64,000 nt of DNA from Paludibacterium yongneupense DSM 18731 (lineage in GTDB: Bacteria > Pseudomonadota > Gammaproteobacteria > Burkholderiales > Chromobacteriaceae), in NCBI RefSeq assembly GCF_000422925.1, contig NZ_AUGZ01000020.1, forward strand, positions 1 to 64,000, in the 5' to 3' direction. The notes under the pieces are model-generated. The model had not been told where the DNA came from, did not search any database, and worked only from the letters and a program-made list of their open reading frames with translations. Both the position numbers and the translations under genes were made by a program. This document shows positions 57,143-64,000 of this stretch, in pieces (position 1 is the stretch's first letter; each line of letters starts with the position of its first letter).

Positions 57143-58069
57143 TTACTTGGCAGCGGAGGCAGCAGCCTTCTTCGCTACTTTCTTAACCTTCTTGGCTGCT
57201 TTGGGGGCCGAAGCGGCTGCATCGGCTTGAGCGGCTTGCGAAGCAGCGACTTTCTTGGCAGCCTTCTTGGCGTGCTTTTTGGCAGCGTGCTTTTTAACAG
57301 CCTTCTTGGCCGAAGCGGAAGCGTCGTCGGCTTGAGCGGCTTGGGAAGCCGCAGCCTTCTTCGCTACTTTCTTGGCCTTCTTGGCTGCTTTGGGGGCCGA
57401 AGCGGCAACATCGGCTTGAGCGGCTTGCGAAGCAGCGACTTTCTTGGCAGCCTTCTTGGCGTGCTTTTTGGCAGCGTGCTTTTTAACAGCCTTCTTGGCC
57501 GAAGCGGAAGCGTCGTCGGCTTGAGCGGCTTGGGAGGCAGCAGCCTTCTTCGCTACTTTCTTGACCTTCTTGGCCTTCTTGGCTGCTTTGGGGGCCGAAG
57601 CGGCAGCATCGGCTTGAGCGGCTTGCGAAGCCGCGACTTTCTTGGCTACGTGCTTCTTGGCGTGCTTTTTGGCAGCGTGCTTCTTAACAGCCTTCTTGGC
57701 CGATGCGGAAGCGTCGTCGGCTTGAGCGGCTTGGGAGGCAGCAGCCTTCTTCGCTACTTTCTTGGCCTTCTTGGCAGCCTTGGGGGCCGAAGCGGCAACA
57801 TCGGCTTGAGCGGCTTGCGAAGCAGCGACTTTCTTGGCTGCTTTCTTGGCGGCTACTTTCTTGGCCTTCTTGGCCGCTTTGGGGGCCGAAGCGGCAGCAT
57901 CAGCTTGAGCAGCTTGCGATGCTTCTTTCTTTACGACTTTCTTGGCAGCCTTTTTCTTGGCAGCGGTCGTTTTGTGGATGGCGGTCGCTGCGGAAGCTTC
58001 AGCGGCGAAGCCAGCAGTGGAGGTCAGGCCGAACGCTGCGGCCACGGCGAGCATGATGAACTTATTCAT
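57143..58069 (-). CDS. Exported Lys/Ala-rich repeat protein, Asr-like acid-shock protein
   Basis: A 308-residue protein with a signal peptide (MNKFIMLAVAAAFGLTSTAG..., cleavage near FAAEA, residue 22). The mature part is almost only Ala, Lys, Ser, Gln, Val, Asp and His. It is built from alternating modules such as ASQAAQADAAASAPKAAKKAKK and ASQAAQADDASASAKKAVKKHAAKK. The strongly basic, disordered character and export signal match Asr, the periplasmic acid-shock protein, although E. coli Asr is only about 100 residues. It follows rstB in the same direction and faces an RstA box. A cytosolic histone-H1-like role is less likely because of the signal peptide. AAGGATCAAAG precedes the ATG. Confidence 0.8.
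   Translation of the reverse strand: MNKFIMLAVAAAFGLTSTAGFAAEASAATAIHKTTAAKKKAAKKVVKKEASQAAQADAAASAPKAAKKAKKVAAKKAAKKVAASQAAQADVAASAPKAAKKAKKVAKKAAASQAAQADDASASAKKAVKKHAAKKHAKKHVAKKVAASQAAQADAAASAPKAAKKAKKVKKVAKKAAASQAAQADDASASAKKAVKKHAAKKHAKKAAKKVAASQAAQADVAASAPKAAKKAKKVAKKAAASQAAQADDASASAKKAVKKHAAKKHAKKAAKKVAASQAAQADAAASAPKAAKKVKKVAKKAAASAAK
57162..57930 (-). repeat. Long tandem repeats inside the Asr-like gene
   Basis: The phrase GCAGCCTTCTTCGCTAC recurs at 57162, 57351, 57540 and 57741, so units are 189, 189 and 201 bp followed by a partial fourth. The 12-bp difference of the third unit adds four residues (an extra KVKK). Near identity between units implies recent duplication or gene conversion and predicts length variation between strains. 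Confidence 0.85.
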
Positions 58070-58220
58070 TTTGTCTTTGATCCTTGTTTGTCGAAGTGCT
58101 TGAAAGAGTCCAGCTGCGCACCGCTACCCGCATGGACAGCCGATCCGCGAAATGCAGGGCATTCCGGCCCCGAGCCATCCGCGTGTGCAGACATAGTGGA
58201 GACTTTCCAGCGAGGGCATG

Positions 58221-59564
58221 CTAAGCGGATGCTTCCGGGGTGTCTACAGTCGGTATGTTTCCCCGTGTAACAAAATGTACAGGCGGCGTCTTCGGCCACG
58301 ACAACTCGAAGCGCGCACCGCCTTGCGGCGAATTGCCGACACTGATGCTGCCCTGGTGGGCGCGGGCGATACGCTCTACGATGGCAAGTCCGAGGCCGTG
58401 CCCGCCGGTGGCGCGGGCGCGACTTTTGTCCAGCCGGACGAAGGCGGAAAAAATGCGTTGCCTTTCCTCTTCCGGTACCCCCGGGCCGTCGTCGTCGACG
58501 ATCAGTGTCTGGCGCTCGGCTTCGATGCGCAAAGCGACATGGACCCGGGTGCCGGTATAGCGGCGCGCATTGGACAGCAGATTGTCCAGCGCCCGTGTCA
58601 GCAGATGCAGATCGCCACAGAGGCTGCCGAGCTGATCGATCTGCGGGTCGCGTTCCCACTGCAGTTGCGGCGCAAGCGCAGCCTGCTCGCGGATGCGCTC
58701 GTCTATCCACTCGGCGGCGGCGAATTGCACCGGTGACAGCGGCACTTCCGGGCGGTCTAGCTTGGCGTGCAAAAGCAGTTCTTCGATCAGCTTGTCGATG
58801 GCGTCGAGGTCGCGCTCCATCGCCTGGCGCGCGGGCGAGGCGACGCTATCTTCAAGTAGTGCGAGGCGGTAGCGCAGCCGGGCAAGCGGGGTGCGCAACT
58901 CGTGCGCGACGGCATTGGTGAGCGCCTTCTTGCTGGCCAGCAGTTCTACGATGCTGTCGGCCATGCGGTTGAAGGCCTGACCGACCCGGCGCACGCCGGA
59001 ATTCTGCGGCAGCACGGCGCGGGCAGAGAACTGCCCGACTGCCAGCCTCGTCGCGGCCTGCTCCAGCGTCATCAGGTCGCGCCAGTGCGGGCGCATCCAT
59101 AACAAGACGGGCACGGCGAGCGAGAGTCCTATGATCACCAGCAAGGCATAGTCGAACCACTTGAGCTGATGCAAAAAGAACAGGTAGCGCAAGGGGCCGG
59201 CGACGAGGACGTAGTCGCTGTCATCTATGCGCTGCAGGAACAGGTAGTTGTTCTCCAACATGACGATTTCGCCGCGAGCAAGGGCGTCGCGCGACGTTTC
59301 GTCGAGGTCGTAGGCGCTTTCCCGCTCGACGCGGACATGGAAGGTGAAGCGATGGTCGTCCTGCTCCAGTTTCTCCGCCCACAGCTCCTGCGGGACGCCG
59401 CGGAGTTCGGTCTCGATCAGGGTCAGGGTCGTGCGCAGCAGGTCGGACAGATAGCGTTCGCCGACCTTGTCGATCGCTTGTTTGTAGACGATGCCGACAA
59501 GAACGACTGCGATCAGAAAACAGCCCATCAACAGGACATAAAACTGGATGAATAACTTGCGCAT
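58221..59564 (-). CDS. rstB: Sensor histidine kinase RstB-like
   Basis: A 447-residue membrane kinase. It has two membrane segments (about 8-27 and 138-158) around a periplasmic sensor, a HAMP region, the phosphoacceptor histidine in NAVAHELRTPLARLRY, and an HATPase with DNLLSNARRYTG and GGHGLGLAIVERIA. The N-terminus MRKLFIQFYVLLMGCFLIAV and the sensor (ARGEIVMLENNYLFLQRIDD) closely follow E. coli RstB. It partners RstA, encoded 8 bp upstream. Its last codons contain an RstA box directed to the next gene. Confidence 0.92.
   Translation of the reverse strand: MRKLFIQFYVLLMGCFLIAVVLVGIVYKQAIDKVGERYLSDLLRTTLTLIETELRGVPQELWAEKLEQDDHRFTFHVRVERESAYDLDETSRDALARGEIVMLENNYLFLQRIDDSDYVLVAGPLRYLFFLHQLKWFDYALLVIIGLSLAVPVLLWMRPHWRDLMTLEQAATRLAVGQFSARAVLPQNSGVRRVGQAFNRMADSIVELLASKKALTNAVAHELRTPLARLRYRLALLEDSVASPARQAMERDLDAIDKLIEELLLHAKLDRPEVPLSPVQFAAAEWIDERIREQAALAPQLQWERDPQIDQLGSLCGDLHLLTRALDNLLSNARRYTGTRVHVALRIEAERQTLIVDDDGPGVPEEERQRIFSAFVRLDKSRARATGGHGLGLAIVERIARAHQGSISVGNSPQGGARFELSWPKTPPVHFVTRGNIPTVDTPEASA
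58266..58279 (-). promoter_or_regulatory. RstA-binding box upstream of the Asr-like gene
   Basis: On the minus strand the sequence is TACATTTTGTTACA, matching the published RstA consensus TACATNTNGTTACA at all specified positions. It lies inside the 3' end of rstB and about 197 bp before the Asr-like ATG, on the strand of transcription. No clear -10 was found, so the start point is unknown. Confidence 0.75.
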
Positions 59565-59572
59565 GAAACGGC

Positions 59573-60286
59573 TTACTCCCAGCCCGACAAGGAGAACAGA
59601 TAGCCCTTGTTGCGGACTGTCTTGATGCGGAAAGGCTCCAGCGGATTATCCCCGAGCTTTCTGCGCAGGCGCGACACGGCGACATCGATGCTGCGATCGA
59701 GACCGTCGTAGCTGACTCCGCGCAGTTTTTTCAGCAGATCTTCGCGTTTCATGATCTCGCCTGCATGGCTGGCGAGCTGCCACAAGAGATCGAAATCCGA
59801 TGTCGACAGAATCACCTGCTCCCCATCGAGCACTACGTCGCGGTTGACCGGGTCGACCTCCAGCTGTCCGAAGGCGAGGCGACGCAGGCTACTGCTCTGT
59901 GCCGGGGCCTGCGGCGTTTCCGGGTGATGGTTGCGTAATTGCGCACGCAGGCGGGCAACCAGCACCGAGGGGGGGGTGGTTTTGAGAATGTAGTCGTTGG
60001 CGCCGAGTTCCAGCCCCAGTATCTGGTTCATATCGCTATCGAGCGAGGTCAGCATGACGATGGGGCCGCTATACATCGGTCGCAACTCGCGGCAGATGGT
60101 CAGGCCATCCTTGCCTGGCAACATGATGTCCAGCAGGACGAGATCGGGTTGCTCGCGCAGGATGGTATCGACCGCGCTGTCGCCGCGCGGGTCGATGAGC
60201 ACATTCATCTCGTGGCGGGACAGAAAATCACTGATGAGTTCCGCCAGGTCGGCGTCATCTTCGACAAAGACGATACGATGGGTCAT
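59573..60286 (-). CDS. rstA: Response regulator RstA-like
   Basis: A 237-residue OmpR-type regulator. The receiver domain has VFVEDDADLAELI, the phosphorylated Asp in LVLLDIMLPGKDGLTICREL (near residue 54), and the MLTSLDSDMNQILGLELGA region. The DNA-binding domain ends in SYDGLDRSIDVAVSRLRRKL and IKTVRNKGYLF. Similarity to E. coli RstA is strong along the whole length. In enterobacteria RstA activates asr at low pH, which matches the gene order here. Confidence 0.93.
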   Translation of the reverse strand: MTHRIVFVEDDADLAELISDFLSRHEMNVLIDPRGDSAVDTILREQPDLVLLDIMLPGKDGLTICRELRPMYSGPIVMLTSLDSDMNQILGLELGANDYILKTTPPSVLVARLRAQLRNHHPETPQAPAQSSSLRRLAFGQLEVDPVNRDVVLDGEQVILSTSDFDLLWQLASHAGEIMKREDLLKKLRGVSYDGLDRSIDVAVSRLRRKLGDNPLEPFRIKTVRNKGYLFSLSGWE

Positions 60287-60573
60287 CCGGGGGTACGCTC
60301 AGAAATAACATTCATCCTGCCAGTATCCCCCGAGCGCGGTGGCGGCTCAAGCAGGGCGCAGCCGTGCGGGGCGTCGGAATGTGCATTCCGGCGAACTCCG
60401 TCCGGGGGGCGAAGGACGGCATTCTCTTTCCGGTCGGCTGGCGATCTGCCTACCGCCTCGCACCTCCGGGCATGTCGCCCGGGGCAAAGTCGGGGGCTGC
60501 GCTGCCCGTTTTGCGGACGGATTCAGACCAGCCCGTGTCTCTGCTCCGCGAAGTCGCCAGCGGAAAGCCAGCA

Positions 60574-60846
60574 TCAGCGGGATGTCGGGGCGGGAGCAGG
60601 GCCTATCATCGATTCGATACCCTCCTGTTCAAGCTCCTCGAGGAAAAGGTCGAACGCGGCCTGATCGGAGTCGAACTCGCCATCGAAAAGCGTCGAGTTG
60701 GCGTATGGGTCCACAATCTCCAGTGTCCAACCCGTGTCAGGCAAGCGGTAGATACACACTTCCACCGTTTTGCCTTCTGCCGTGTATTTCTGTTGCAAAG
60801 GAGAGATGATCAGGTCGTGTTCGTCGTACATTGATGTGCCGTCCAT
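60574..60846 (-). CDS. Small acidic hypothetical protein
   Basis: A 90-residue acidic protein (YDEHDLIISPLQQKYTAEGK, later FDSDQAAFDLFLEELEQEGI). The fold looks alpha/beta, with Tyr/Trp residues mid-way (YRLPDTGWTLEIVDPYANST). No family recognised, but the sequence is well balanced and looks like a true protein. Start at 60846 or five codons later (60831); neither has a good ribosome site. It is divergent from the AAA ATPase gene. Confidence 0.7.
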   Translation of the reverse strand: MDGTSMYDEHDLIISPLQQKYTAEGKTVEVCIYRLPDTGWTLEIVDPYANSTLFDGEFDSDQAAFDLFLEELEQEGIESMIGPAPAPTSR

Positions 60847-60990
60847 AGGTTCGGGAACGGTATGGATACTAGCACACCGGCCTGTCCGGCGATGTCCGTG
60901 CGTGAAGCGGGGCGAGGGGGCGGAGGGTGACAGTAGCGCCGGGGGGATCGAGCGTGCCCCATGCCGTTCGACGAGCGAGGTCTGGCGGCG

Positions 60991-61060
60991 AGACCCAATG
61001 ATGTATAACAATGTATACGGCTGTTGCCGTATATTTTGCTATACATGACGATACTTCGCT
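60991..61060. promoter_or_regulatory. Nested dyads in front of the AAA ATPase gene
   Basis: Two nested inverted repeats occur: inner TATACGGC (61014-61021) with GCCGTATA (61026-61033), and outer ATGTATA (61001-61007) with TATACAT (61040-61046). A further ATGTATAC copy begins at 61011. The AT-rich segment stands out from its GC-rich surroundings. It probably is an operator-promoter for the ATPase gene. Confidence 0.6.
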
Positions 61061-61074
61061 GGAGACAGGATCGT

Positions 61075-62259
61075 ATGGACAAGATCAGAAATCCGTTCTC
61101 GCCAGGGGCGGGCTCGCCGCCGCCGGAATTGGCCGGCCGCGAGGGCGTGCTGGAGCAGGCACGCGTGTTGCTGGGGCGGGTGAAGGCTGGCCGGCCGGAG
61201 AAAAGCATGCTGCTCACCGGCCTGCGCGGGGTTGGCAAAACGGTGCTCTTGAACGAGATCGAGCGAATGGCGCAGGCTGCCGGCTACCGCAGTCTCTTGA
61301 TCGAGGCGCACGATGGCAAGTCGCTGGCGGTGCTGCTTGCGCCGCCGCTGCGGCGCTTGTTGTTCGAGCTGGATAGAATGGCCGGCGCCGGCGACAAGGC
61401 GCGCCGCGGCATTGCGGTACTGAAGAGTTTTGTCTCGGCGATCAAGGTTAGAGTGGGGGAGTTCGACATCGGTATCGACATTGAACCCGAAACCGGTGCG
61501 GCCGATAGCGGCGACCTGGAGCTGGATCTGCCCAGTCTGTTCGTGGCGGTGGCCGAGGCAGCGAAAGAGCGTGGAGTGGCGGTCGCGATCCTGATCGATG
61601 AAATCCAGTATTTCAACGCGGGAGAGTTGAGCGCCTTGGTGATGGCGATGCACAAGATGCAACAGCGCCAGCTGCCTTTGGTCCTTGTGGGGGCCGGGCT
61701 TCCCATTCTGCCTGCGCTGGTGGGCGAGTCGAAATCGTATGCGGAGCGCTTGTTCAGCTTTCCCGATATCGGCCCGTTGCCGACGGCGGCGGCGATCCAG
61801 GCGCTGCGCGATCCGGTGCGTGAGGCGGGTGAGACGATAGACGATGAGGCTCTGGAGGAAATCGCCCGGTTGACGCATGGCTATCCTTACTTCCTGCAGG
61901 AGTGGGGTTACCAGGCATGGAATCACGCAGACGCATCGCCGATCAGTCTGGCGGTGGTGCAGGCAAGCAGTGCGATCGTGTCCGAACGGCTGGACAGCAA
62001 TTTTTTCCGGGTGCGTTTTGATCGTTTGACGCCGCGCGAGCAGAGGTTTCTGCGGGCAATGGCCGAGCTCGAACCCGGCAGGCATCGAACCGGCGATATT
62101 GCCGCGCGGCTGGCGGTCAAAATCCAGAGCATGGGGCCGGTGCGCGCCAGTCTGATCAAGAAAGGCATGATCTACAGTCCATCGCATGGCGACATGGCGT
62201 TTACGGTGCCGCTGTTCGATGAATTCATGCGCCGGGCCATTCCGCATTTCGAGGCTTGA
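61075..62259 (+). CDS. AAA-type ATPase with ORC/Cdc6-like architecture
   Basis: A 394-residue P-loop ATPase of the archaeal-ATPase/AAA_16 type. Walker A is LTGLRGVGKTVLL (about residue 46-58) and Walker B is VAILIDEIQYF (about 170-180). The C-terminal part holds a winged-helix-like segment (LTPREQRFLRAMAELEPGRH, IKKGMIYSP). Such proteins recur in mobile or accessory gene sets with unknown targets. AGGA lies 4 bases before ATG 61075, which starts at the conserved NPFSPG region. No partner gene is evident; the following genes are a candidate toxin-antitoxin pair. Confidence 0.85.
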   Translation: MDKIRNPFSPGAGSPPPELAGREGVLEQARVLLGRVKAGRPEKSMLLTGLRGVGKTVLLNEIERMAQAAGYRSLLIEAHDGKSLAVLLAPPLRRLLFELDRMAGAGDKARRGIAVLKSFVSAIKVRVGEFDIGIDIEPETGAADSGDLELDLPSLFVAVAEAAKERGVAVAILIDEIQYFNAGELSALVMAMHKMQQRQLPLVLVGAGLPILPALVGESKSYAERLFSFPDIGPLPTAAAIQALRDPVREAGETIDDEALEEIARLTHGYPYFLQEWGYQAWNHADASPISLAVVQASSAIVSERLDSNFFRVRFDRLTPREQRFLRAMAELEPGRHRTGDIAARLAVKIQSMGPVRASLIKKGMIYSPSHGDMAFTVPLFDEFMRRAIPHFEA

Positions 62260-62565
62260 TGAGGGTCCGATGCGGTTCTGGCCCACACGGTGGCGCTGGC
62301 CCTGCGTCAGGCTGTTGCAGCCGCCAAGTCAGCAGCTGAAAGCGCTATTTGAGTTGGAAAACGATGGTGAATAGTCTGAACGGCGCTTTTCTGGTTTGCC
62401 GCTGCCCGGATTGTCTGAAGCGTTGATCCGGGAAGAAAACGGCGACCATGATAAGTCCTAAAATGAGACTTATCATTCCCTTTCTGGGACTCTATGCGCA
62501 GGGATGCCTTGATGAGTCCCAAAAAAGGACTTAACATTCCCTTTTTGGGACTTTTGGGCGTTGCC
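62260..62565 (+). promoter_or_regulatory. Intergenic region with two 38-bp palindromic repeats
   Basis: This 306-bp region contains two copies of a 38-bp imperfect palindrome, at 62454-62491 and 62515-62552 (61 bp apart, 32 of 38 identical). Copy 2 has perfect arms AGTCCCAAAAA and TTTTTGGGACT. Each copy is preceded by an ATG and could encode SPK..L.IPFLGL, which suggests that the 5' end of the next gene was duplicated, or that a palindromic element inserted. They may be operators for the wHTH protein. The first 190 bp hold nothing recognisable. Confidence 0.65.
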
Positions 62566-63171
62566 ATGGCCTCTCTGTCGCTGAGCGACGCTTTGTTCAC
62601 AACCACCCAGCAGAAAGTGTTGGGATTGCTCTATGGCAAGCCGGATCAGAGCTTCTACGCAAACGAGATTGCCCGTTGGGCCCAGGTCGGTAAAGGCAGC
62701 ATCATGCGCGAGCTCGATCGTTTGCAAAGGGCTGGCGTGTTGACCCTGTTCCACCAGGGTAACCAGACGCACTATCGAGCCAATCCAGACTGCCCGATCT
62801 ACCTTGAACTGTGCGGCATCGTGAGCAAAACCTTTGGAATTGGCGAACAATTGCGAGTAGCGCTGGAGCCTCTGGCAGAGCAACTGGTTTGGGCATTCAT
62901 CTACGGATCCATCGCCAAGGGAAATGCCCATGCTGCGAGTGATATCGATCTGATGCTCATCGGTGAGAACCTAAGCTATAGCACTGTGATGGAGTGCCTG
63001 ATTCCGCTGGAGGAACGGCTCGGTCGTACCATCAACCCCACTCTTTACACTCTGGCCGACTGGCGAGCAAAGGAAGACGCGGGCAACAGTTTTGTGTTGA
63101 AGGTCGGAGAGCAGGAGAAGATCAACCTGATCGGCGGCAAGCCGGAAGGAGGGGGAAATGGGCAACAATGA
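62566..63171 (+). CDS. wHTH-nucleotidyltransferase protein (candidate MNT antitoxin)
   Basis: A 201-residue protein with an N-terminal winged helix (about 10-75: LSDALFTTTQQKVLGLLYGK, YANEIARWAQVGKGSIMREL) and a minimal nucleotidyltransferase domain (about 105-190) with the active-site motif FIYGSIAKGNAHAASDIDL (GS...DxD). The first ATGs at 62494 and 62512 are in frame, but 62566 matches the common family N-terminus. Together with the overlapping HEPN gene it forms a likely MNT/HEPN toxin-antitoxin or defence pair. The wHTH would allow autoregulation on the repeats upstream. Confidence 0.82.
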   Translation: MASLSLSDALFTTTQQKVLGLLYGKPDQSFYANEIARWAQVGKGSIMRELDRLQRAGVLTLFHQGNQTHYRANPDCPIYLELCGIVSKTFGIGEQLRVALEPLAEQLVWAFIYGSIAKGNAHAASDIDLMLIGENLSYSTVMECLIPLEERLGRTINPTLYTLADWRAKEDAGNSFVLKVGEQEKINLIGGKPEGGGNGQQ

Positions 63172-63586
63172 TAACTTGGAGAACTTGTTGCGCAGTGGAG
63201 GTCTGAAGGCGGAACCGCCGGGCCGCAAAGAATGCGAAGGCTTGCTGCGTTCGGCGATAGATCGCTTGCAGGATGCCCACAGTCCAAGCTTGTCCTTTGC
63301 CAGCCGTTTCGATCTCGCCTACAACGCGGCACATGCTCTGGCACTGACCGCGCTGCGCTTGTGCGGTTACCGCTCTGACCGACGCTATCTGGTATTCCAG
63401 TGCCTGGCACATACCCTTCATTTGAGCAAGGCCCAAGTCCGTCTGTTCGACCTCTGTCATAACCGACGCAATCTGGCTGAATACGAAGGCTATATGGAAG
63501 TGGATGACGCTCTGCTGGCTGAGCTGATTGCCGCAGCCGATATCTTGCTGGCCAATGTCGAGCAAGCCATCGCCCGTGAGGGTTGA
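63158..63586 (+). CDS. HEPN domain protein (candidate toxin)
   Basis: A 142-residue helical protein with a HEPN-type pattern (LLRSAIDRLQDAHSPSLSFA, FDLAYNAAHALALTALRL). The canonical RNase motif R-x4-6-H is not seen; its place is taken by HNRRNLAEYEGY, as in some SAV_6107-type HEPN domains. It overlaps the nucleotidyltransferase gene by 14 bp and has a strong GGAGGGGG site. In related pairs the MNT partner modifies a Tyr near the HEPN motif, and Tyr residues are available here. RNase activity is not demonstrated by sequence. Confidence 0.78.
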   Translation: MGNNDNLENLLRSGGLKAEPPGRKECEGLLRSAIDRLQDAHSPSLSFASRFDLAYNAAHALALTALRLCGYRSDRRYLVFQCLAHTLHLSKAQVRLFDLCHNRRNLAEYEGYMEVDDALLAELIAAADILLANVEQAIAREG

Positions 63587-63817
63587 TCCAGGAAAAGGCT
63601 TTCCCAAGCGGGTTGCGAATTTTTAAGTGCTGAAACTGACTCTCATGCTTGATTAGGGGCGGTTGGTCAGGATAATTTCTATTTTTCAATTGCTTAGCGT
63701 GCTTCGCCGCTGCATGAGTGCGTAGTGCTATAGACTGTTTCGGCTGGTTTAATAGCACCATTGAAATAGCATTCACAGTTGCACTGGTGTGGCAAAAACA
63801 GGCAGAAATTGGCTGGA

Positions 63818-64000
63818 ATGAACGTAAACAAGACAGTCCACAATGGCGCCGAAAGCCGTGCCATCCAGGAAAACCCGGTAAAACCGCCTTCCCGCCGCCT
63901 GTCCGTGGCCCCGATGCTGGACTGGACCGATCGGCATTATCGCTATTTCGCGCGTCTGATCACGCGCAATACCTGGCTTTATACCGAGATGGTCACAACC
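63818..64000 (+). CDS. dusA: tRNA-dihydrouridine synthase DusA (5' end, partial)
   Basis: The first 61 codons of a DusA enzyme, which reduces uridine at positions 20/20a in tRNA with FMN. The recognisable part begins [20 protein letters not shown] and continues LYTEMVTT, the family N-terminus. About 25 residues precede the core. The gene continues beyond the right edge of the window. Confidence 0.9.
   Translation, partial: MNVNKTVHNGAESRAIQENPVKPPSRRLSVAPMLDWTDRHYRYFARLITRNTWLYTEMVTT

Noticed and set aside
57162-57930. Regular repeats that could be mistaken for a CRISPR array
   Set aside because: Units are about 190 bp, without unique spacers, and are in frame as Lys/Ala-rich coding sequence.
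56342-58270. A 642-codon open frame on the plus strand rich in Leu, Gly and Ser
   Set aside because: It runs antisense through the protease gene and the Lys/Ala repeat gene. Its composition is the mirror of the repeats, it has no ribosome site, and the minus-strand genes have signal peptides, motifs and a terminator.
62448-62536. A short ORF starting at the first 38-bp repeat
   Set aside because: It stops after 29 codons and lacks a ribosome site; it is best explained as the duplicated repeat, not as a separate gene.

Overview
The window is a high-GC proteobacterial chromosome segment. Gene content and order point to a betaproteobacterium, most likely of the Neisseriales (Chromobacteriaceae-like): smc followed by zipA-ligA, yqgE-ruvX, a flagellin/flaG/fliD/fliS/fliT cluster, a gamma-style RstAB pair, and high similarity of many products to the Chromobacterium group as I remember it. 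Placement below order level is an inference. No rRNA, tRNA, CRISPR array or transposase was seen. The only truncated gene is dusA, cut by the right edge.

Layout. 1-453: GC-rich non-coding DNA with a 19-bp inverted repeat and three 41-bp tandem repeats. 454-5884: three poorly known proteins (glycosyltransferase-like, DUF523, unknown) and a membrane PAS-GGDEF protein whose GGDEF signature is degenerate. 5874-14604: catabolic and amino-acid genes. These are gabT-gabD, argB, a CBS-pair protein, glutaryl-CoA dehydrogenase with a class III CoA-transferase, and ETF-ubiquinone oxidoreductase. They could form a 5-aminovalerate/glutarate to crotonyl-CoA route that feeds electrons to quinone. 14605-14888: an aromatic-residue-rich leader ORF with an antiterminator and a terminator, i.e. 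an attenuator without a recognisable aromatic biosynthesis gene after it. 14889-18001: small unknown proteins, DUF3820, the YlqF/RbgA GTPase, ruvX and yqgE. 18091-29078: smc, a TonB-like protein, a MarR / cytochrome b561 / triple YceI operon, zipA and ligA.

29081-45394 is largely surface-sugar biology: a TPR-glycosyltransferase, galU, purine salvage enzymes (hpt-like, MTA/MTI phosphorylase), then rfbF and five sugar-modifying or glycosyltransferase genes. It ends in a 2295-residue protein with one methyltransferase and about five glycosyltransferase modules. Directly after it, a sigma-28 promoter starts the flagellin cluster (45527-51066: fliC, flaG, fliD, fliS, fliT, DUF2802, fliK-like, flhB-like). 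This suggests the sugar island may serve flagellin glycosylation, although LPS is also possible.

51125-56237: FixH-like protein, LysE exporter with divergent Lrp regulator, two unknown proteins, yicC and rph. 56267-60286 (minus strand): rstA-rstB, an exported Lys/Ala-rich repeat protein resembling the acid-shock protein Asr, and a YdgD-like serine protease. A 14-bp perfect match to the published RstA box lies at the end of rstB, facing the Asr-like gene. 60574-64000: a small acidic protein, an AAA-type ATPase behind a nested dyad operator, a candidate wHTH-nucleotidyltransferase/HEPN toxin-antitoxin pair preceded by two copies of a 38-bp palindrome, and the 5' end of dusA.
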